Shown here: in pieces, positions 5,213 to 6,284 of the stretch
How positions within the stretch are numbered: position 1 is the stretch's first letter
How the letters are laid out: each line of letters starts with the position of its first letter
The notes under the pieces: model-generated
Told to the model about the DNA's origin: nothing
Database searches by the model: none
Seen by the model: the letters and a program-made list of their open reading frames with translations, nothing else
Translations under genes and position numbers: made by a program
Source of the DNA: CAYVHB01 sp964450865
GTDB lineage: Bacteria > Bacillota > Clostridia > Saccharofermentanales > UBA5734
Length of the DNA: 6,284 nucleotides
Direction of reading: 5' to 3'
Assembly: GCA_964450865.1 (NCBI GenBank)
Contig: CAYVHB010000070.1
Span: 1 to 6,284, forward strand

Positions 5213-5321
5213 TGCGGCTGATCCTGCATCTATATTGTAAGCAGATCCCTCTTCTGAACAATGAGCAACGTCAACACCAATCAGGCGAAACTGCGGCTGA
5301 TCCTGCATATAATATTGTGAG
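5213..5321. repeat. 29/30-bp direct repeat pair between rarD and the next gene
   Basis: Copy one (5213-5241) starts 2 nt after the rarD stop codon, and copy two (5292-5321) ends 11 nt before the next start codon. They share TGCGGCTGATCCTGCAT exactly, followed by CTATATTGTAAG in copy one and ATAATATTGTGAG in copy two. The copies are 79 bp apart. Copy one can also form a weak bulged stem with GCAGATC at 5241-5247, not good enough to call a terminator. Confidence 0.75.
5308..5313 (+). promoter_or_regulatory. Possible -10 box of the tocopherol-cyclase-like gene
   Basis: A perfect TATAAT lies in repeat copy two, 19 nt before the start codon at 5333. No good -35 box is found 16-18 bp upstream (GCGAAA-like sequence only), and the TG at 5304-5305 is one base too far for a proper extended -10. 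A start about 7 nt downstream would leave a leader of roughly a dozen bases, too short to hold all of the ribosome binding site comfortably. This is weak evidence. Read-through from rarD is the alternative. Confidence 0.25.
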
Positions 5322-5332
5322 AGTGGACTACG

Positions 5333-6277
5333 ATGAGAAATCCTGCCTATTTCCAGGGCCAGCAGCGAAAAAAGAAATACTTCGAAGGCTGGTACTTCAA
5401 ATGCATCAGTGCCGACCGCAGACGGGCCATCGCAATCATCCCGGGCCTGGCCATCAGCCCGACCGGAGAAAAACACGCCTTCATCCAGATCATCGACGCC
5501 ACAACCGGAAAAACCTGGTATCACCCGTACCCCATCACTGACTTCTGGTCACCCACTGATCATTTCGCAATCCGCATCGAACAGAATATCTTCGGCCAGG
5601 ACGGCCTGACACTCCACATCAACCGTCCAGAAGGGCGCATCAAAGGTCACCTCACCTTCAGCGACACCCATCTCTTCCCCAGCACCCGATCCAATCCCGG
5701 CATTATGGGCCCCTTCTCCTTCATCCCATTCATGGAATGCTTCCATGCCATCGTCGATCTCTACCATCAGCTGGCCGGAGCAATCGAACTCGACGGCGAG
5801 ATATTGGATTTCACCGGCGGAGTCGGTTACATCGAAAAAGACTACGGAAGATCCTTTCCCCGCACTTATCTGTGGCTGCAAGCCAGCCACTTCGGCACCG
5901 GCACCGCTTCGTTCGTATTCTCCCGGGCCCGAATCCCCTTACTGGGATTCGAATTCCCAGGATTTTTCGCCTATTTTTCCAATTTCACCGACATATCCGT
6001 ACGCTTCGCCACCTACAACCACTCCCGCCTGCAAAACTGGCAAGTCGATACCCGCCAGCGCAGCTGCGCCGGCGAACTCACCGGACCTGCCGGCACCCTG
6101 ACCTTCACAGCCCAGATGACCGGCGGCGGCAGCCTGCGAGCCCCCGTCGACGGCCTGATGGACCGCGAAATCATCGAAAGCATCACGGCCCGGGTAACAG
6201 TCCGGCTCACCGACCGCCACGGCCACCTCCGCTTCCACGAAACCAGCAACGAAGCCGGCATGGAAATCTGCCTCTAA
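5333..6277 (+). CDS. Tocopherol cyclase-like domain protein
   Basis: Member of the tocopherol-cyclase-like family (Pfam Tocopherol_cycl), related in fold to lipocalin-like CrtC/AttH proteins. The plant homologue VTE1 closes the chromanol ring of tocopherol, but the bacterial members have no established reaction. The 314-residue protein spans a complete domain. YFEGWYFK is at 16-23, GPFSFIPFMECFH at 126-138, GGVGYIEKDYGRSFP at 162-176, WLQASHF at 181-187 and FATYNHSRL at 225-233. A late segment SLRAPVDG at 267-274 leads to EIIESITARVTVRL at 279-292 and a closing SNEAGMEICL. There is no signal peptide or membrane segment, so it is probably cytosolic. The binding site upstream is weak (GAGAG, 5319-5323, 9 nt from the ATG). 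No tocopherol or quinone pathway gene lies nearby, and a lipophilic ligand is only inferred from the fold. Confidence 0.88.
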   Translation: MRNPAYFQGQQRKKKYFEGWYFKCISADRRRAIAIIPGLAISPTGEKHAFIQIIDATTGKTWYHPYPITDFWSPTDHFAIRIEQNIFGQDGLTLHINRPEGRIKGHLTFSDTHLFPSTRSNPGIMGPFSFIPFMECFHAIVDLYHQLAGAIELDGEILDFTGGVGYIEKDYGRSFPRTYLWLQASHFGTGTASFVFSRARIPLLGFEFPGFFAYFSNFTDISVRFATYNHSRLQNWQVDTRQRSCAGELTGPAGTLTFTAQMTGGGSLRAPVDGLMDREIIESITARVTVRLTDRHGHLRFHETSNEAGMEICL

Positions 6278-6284
6278 CACCAGA

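Overview
The window holds six intact protein-coding genes in three apparent transcription units, plus three intergenic stretches rich in short tandem and direct repeats. The organism is most likely a bacterium of the Bacillota (clostridia-like). Reasons are the purine-rich Shine-Dalgarno sequences, a secreted NodB-type deacetylase of the Gram-positive kind, an AzlCD pair, and a tocopherol-cyclase-fold protein of the type common in anaerobic Firmicutes. This placement is an inference from gene content only, and no rRNA or other marker is present.

Layout. Positions 1-932 carry no convincing gene. The DNA is visibly more AT-rich than the genes and holds several hairpins and short tandem repeats. 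A strong sigma-A-type promoter (933-962) drives a secreted polysaccharide deacetylase (1023-1730). It is followed on the same strand by azlC (1788-2534) and azlD (2620-2925), a predicted branched-chain amino acid exporter. A ZIP-family metal transporter, zupT (2960-3775, minus strand), converges on azlD with only 34 bp between them and no clear terminator. zupT diverges from rarD across a 536-bp repeat-rich spacer (3776-4311). rarD (4312-5211, EamA/RarD permease) is followed by a tocopherol-cyclase-like protein (5333-6277), which ends just before the window edge.

No single pathway ties the genes together. Four of the six encode membrane transport proteins (amino acid export, metal uptake, unknown solute), one acts on the cell wall or extracellular glycans, and one is a soluble lipocalin-like protein of unknown substrate. 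I see no defence system, mobile element, CRISPR array, tRNA or rRNA.

The most unusual signal is in the spacers. At least seven places carry different short tandem or direct repeats (13, 14, 15, 20, 22, 23 and 30-40 bp). At the azlC/azlD junction the stop of azlC and the start of azlD lie in two copies of the same 16-nt word, as if an ancestral ATGA stop/start overlap was duplicated and pulled apart. azlC also contains unusually strong hairpins in its coding sequence, one of which looks like an intrinsic terminator.
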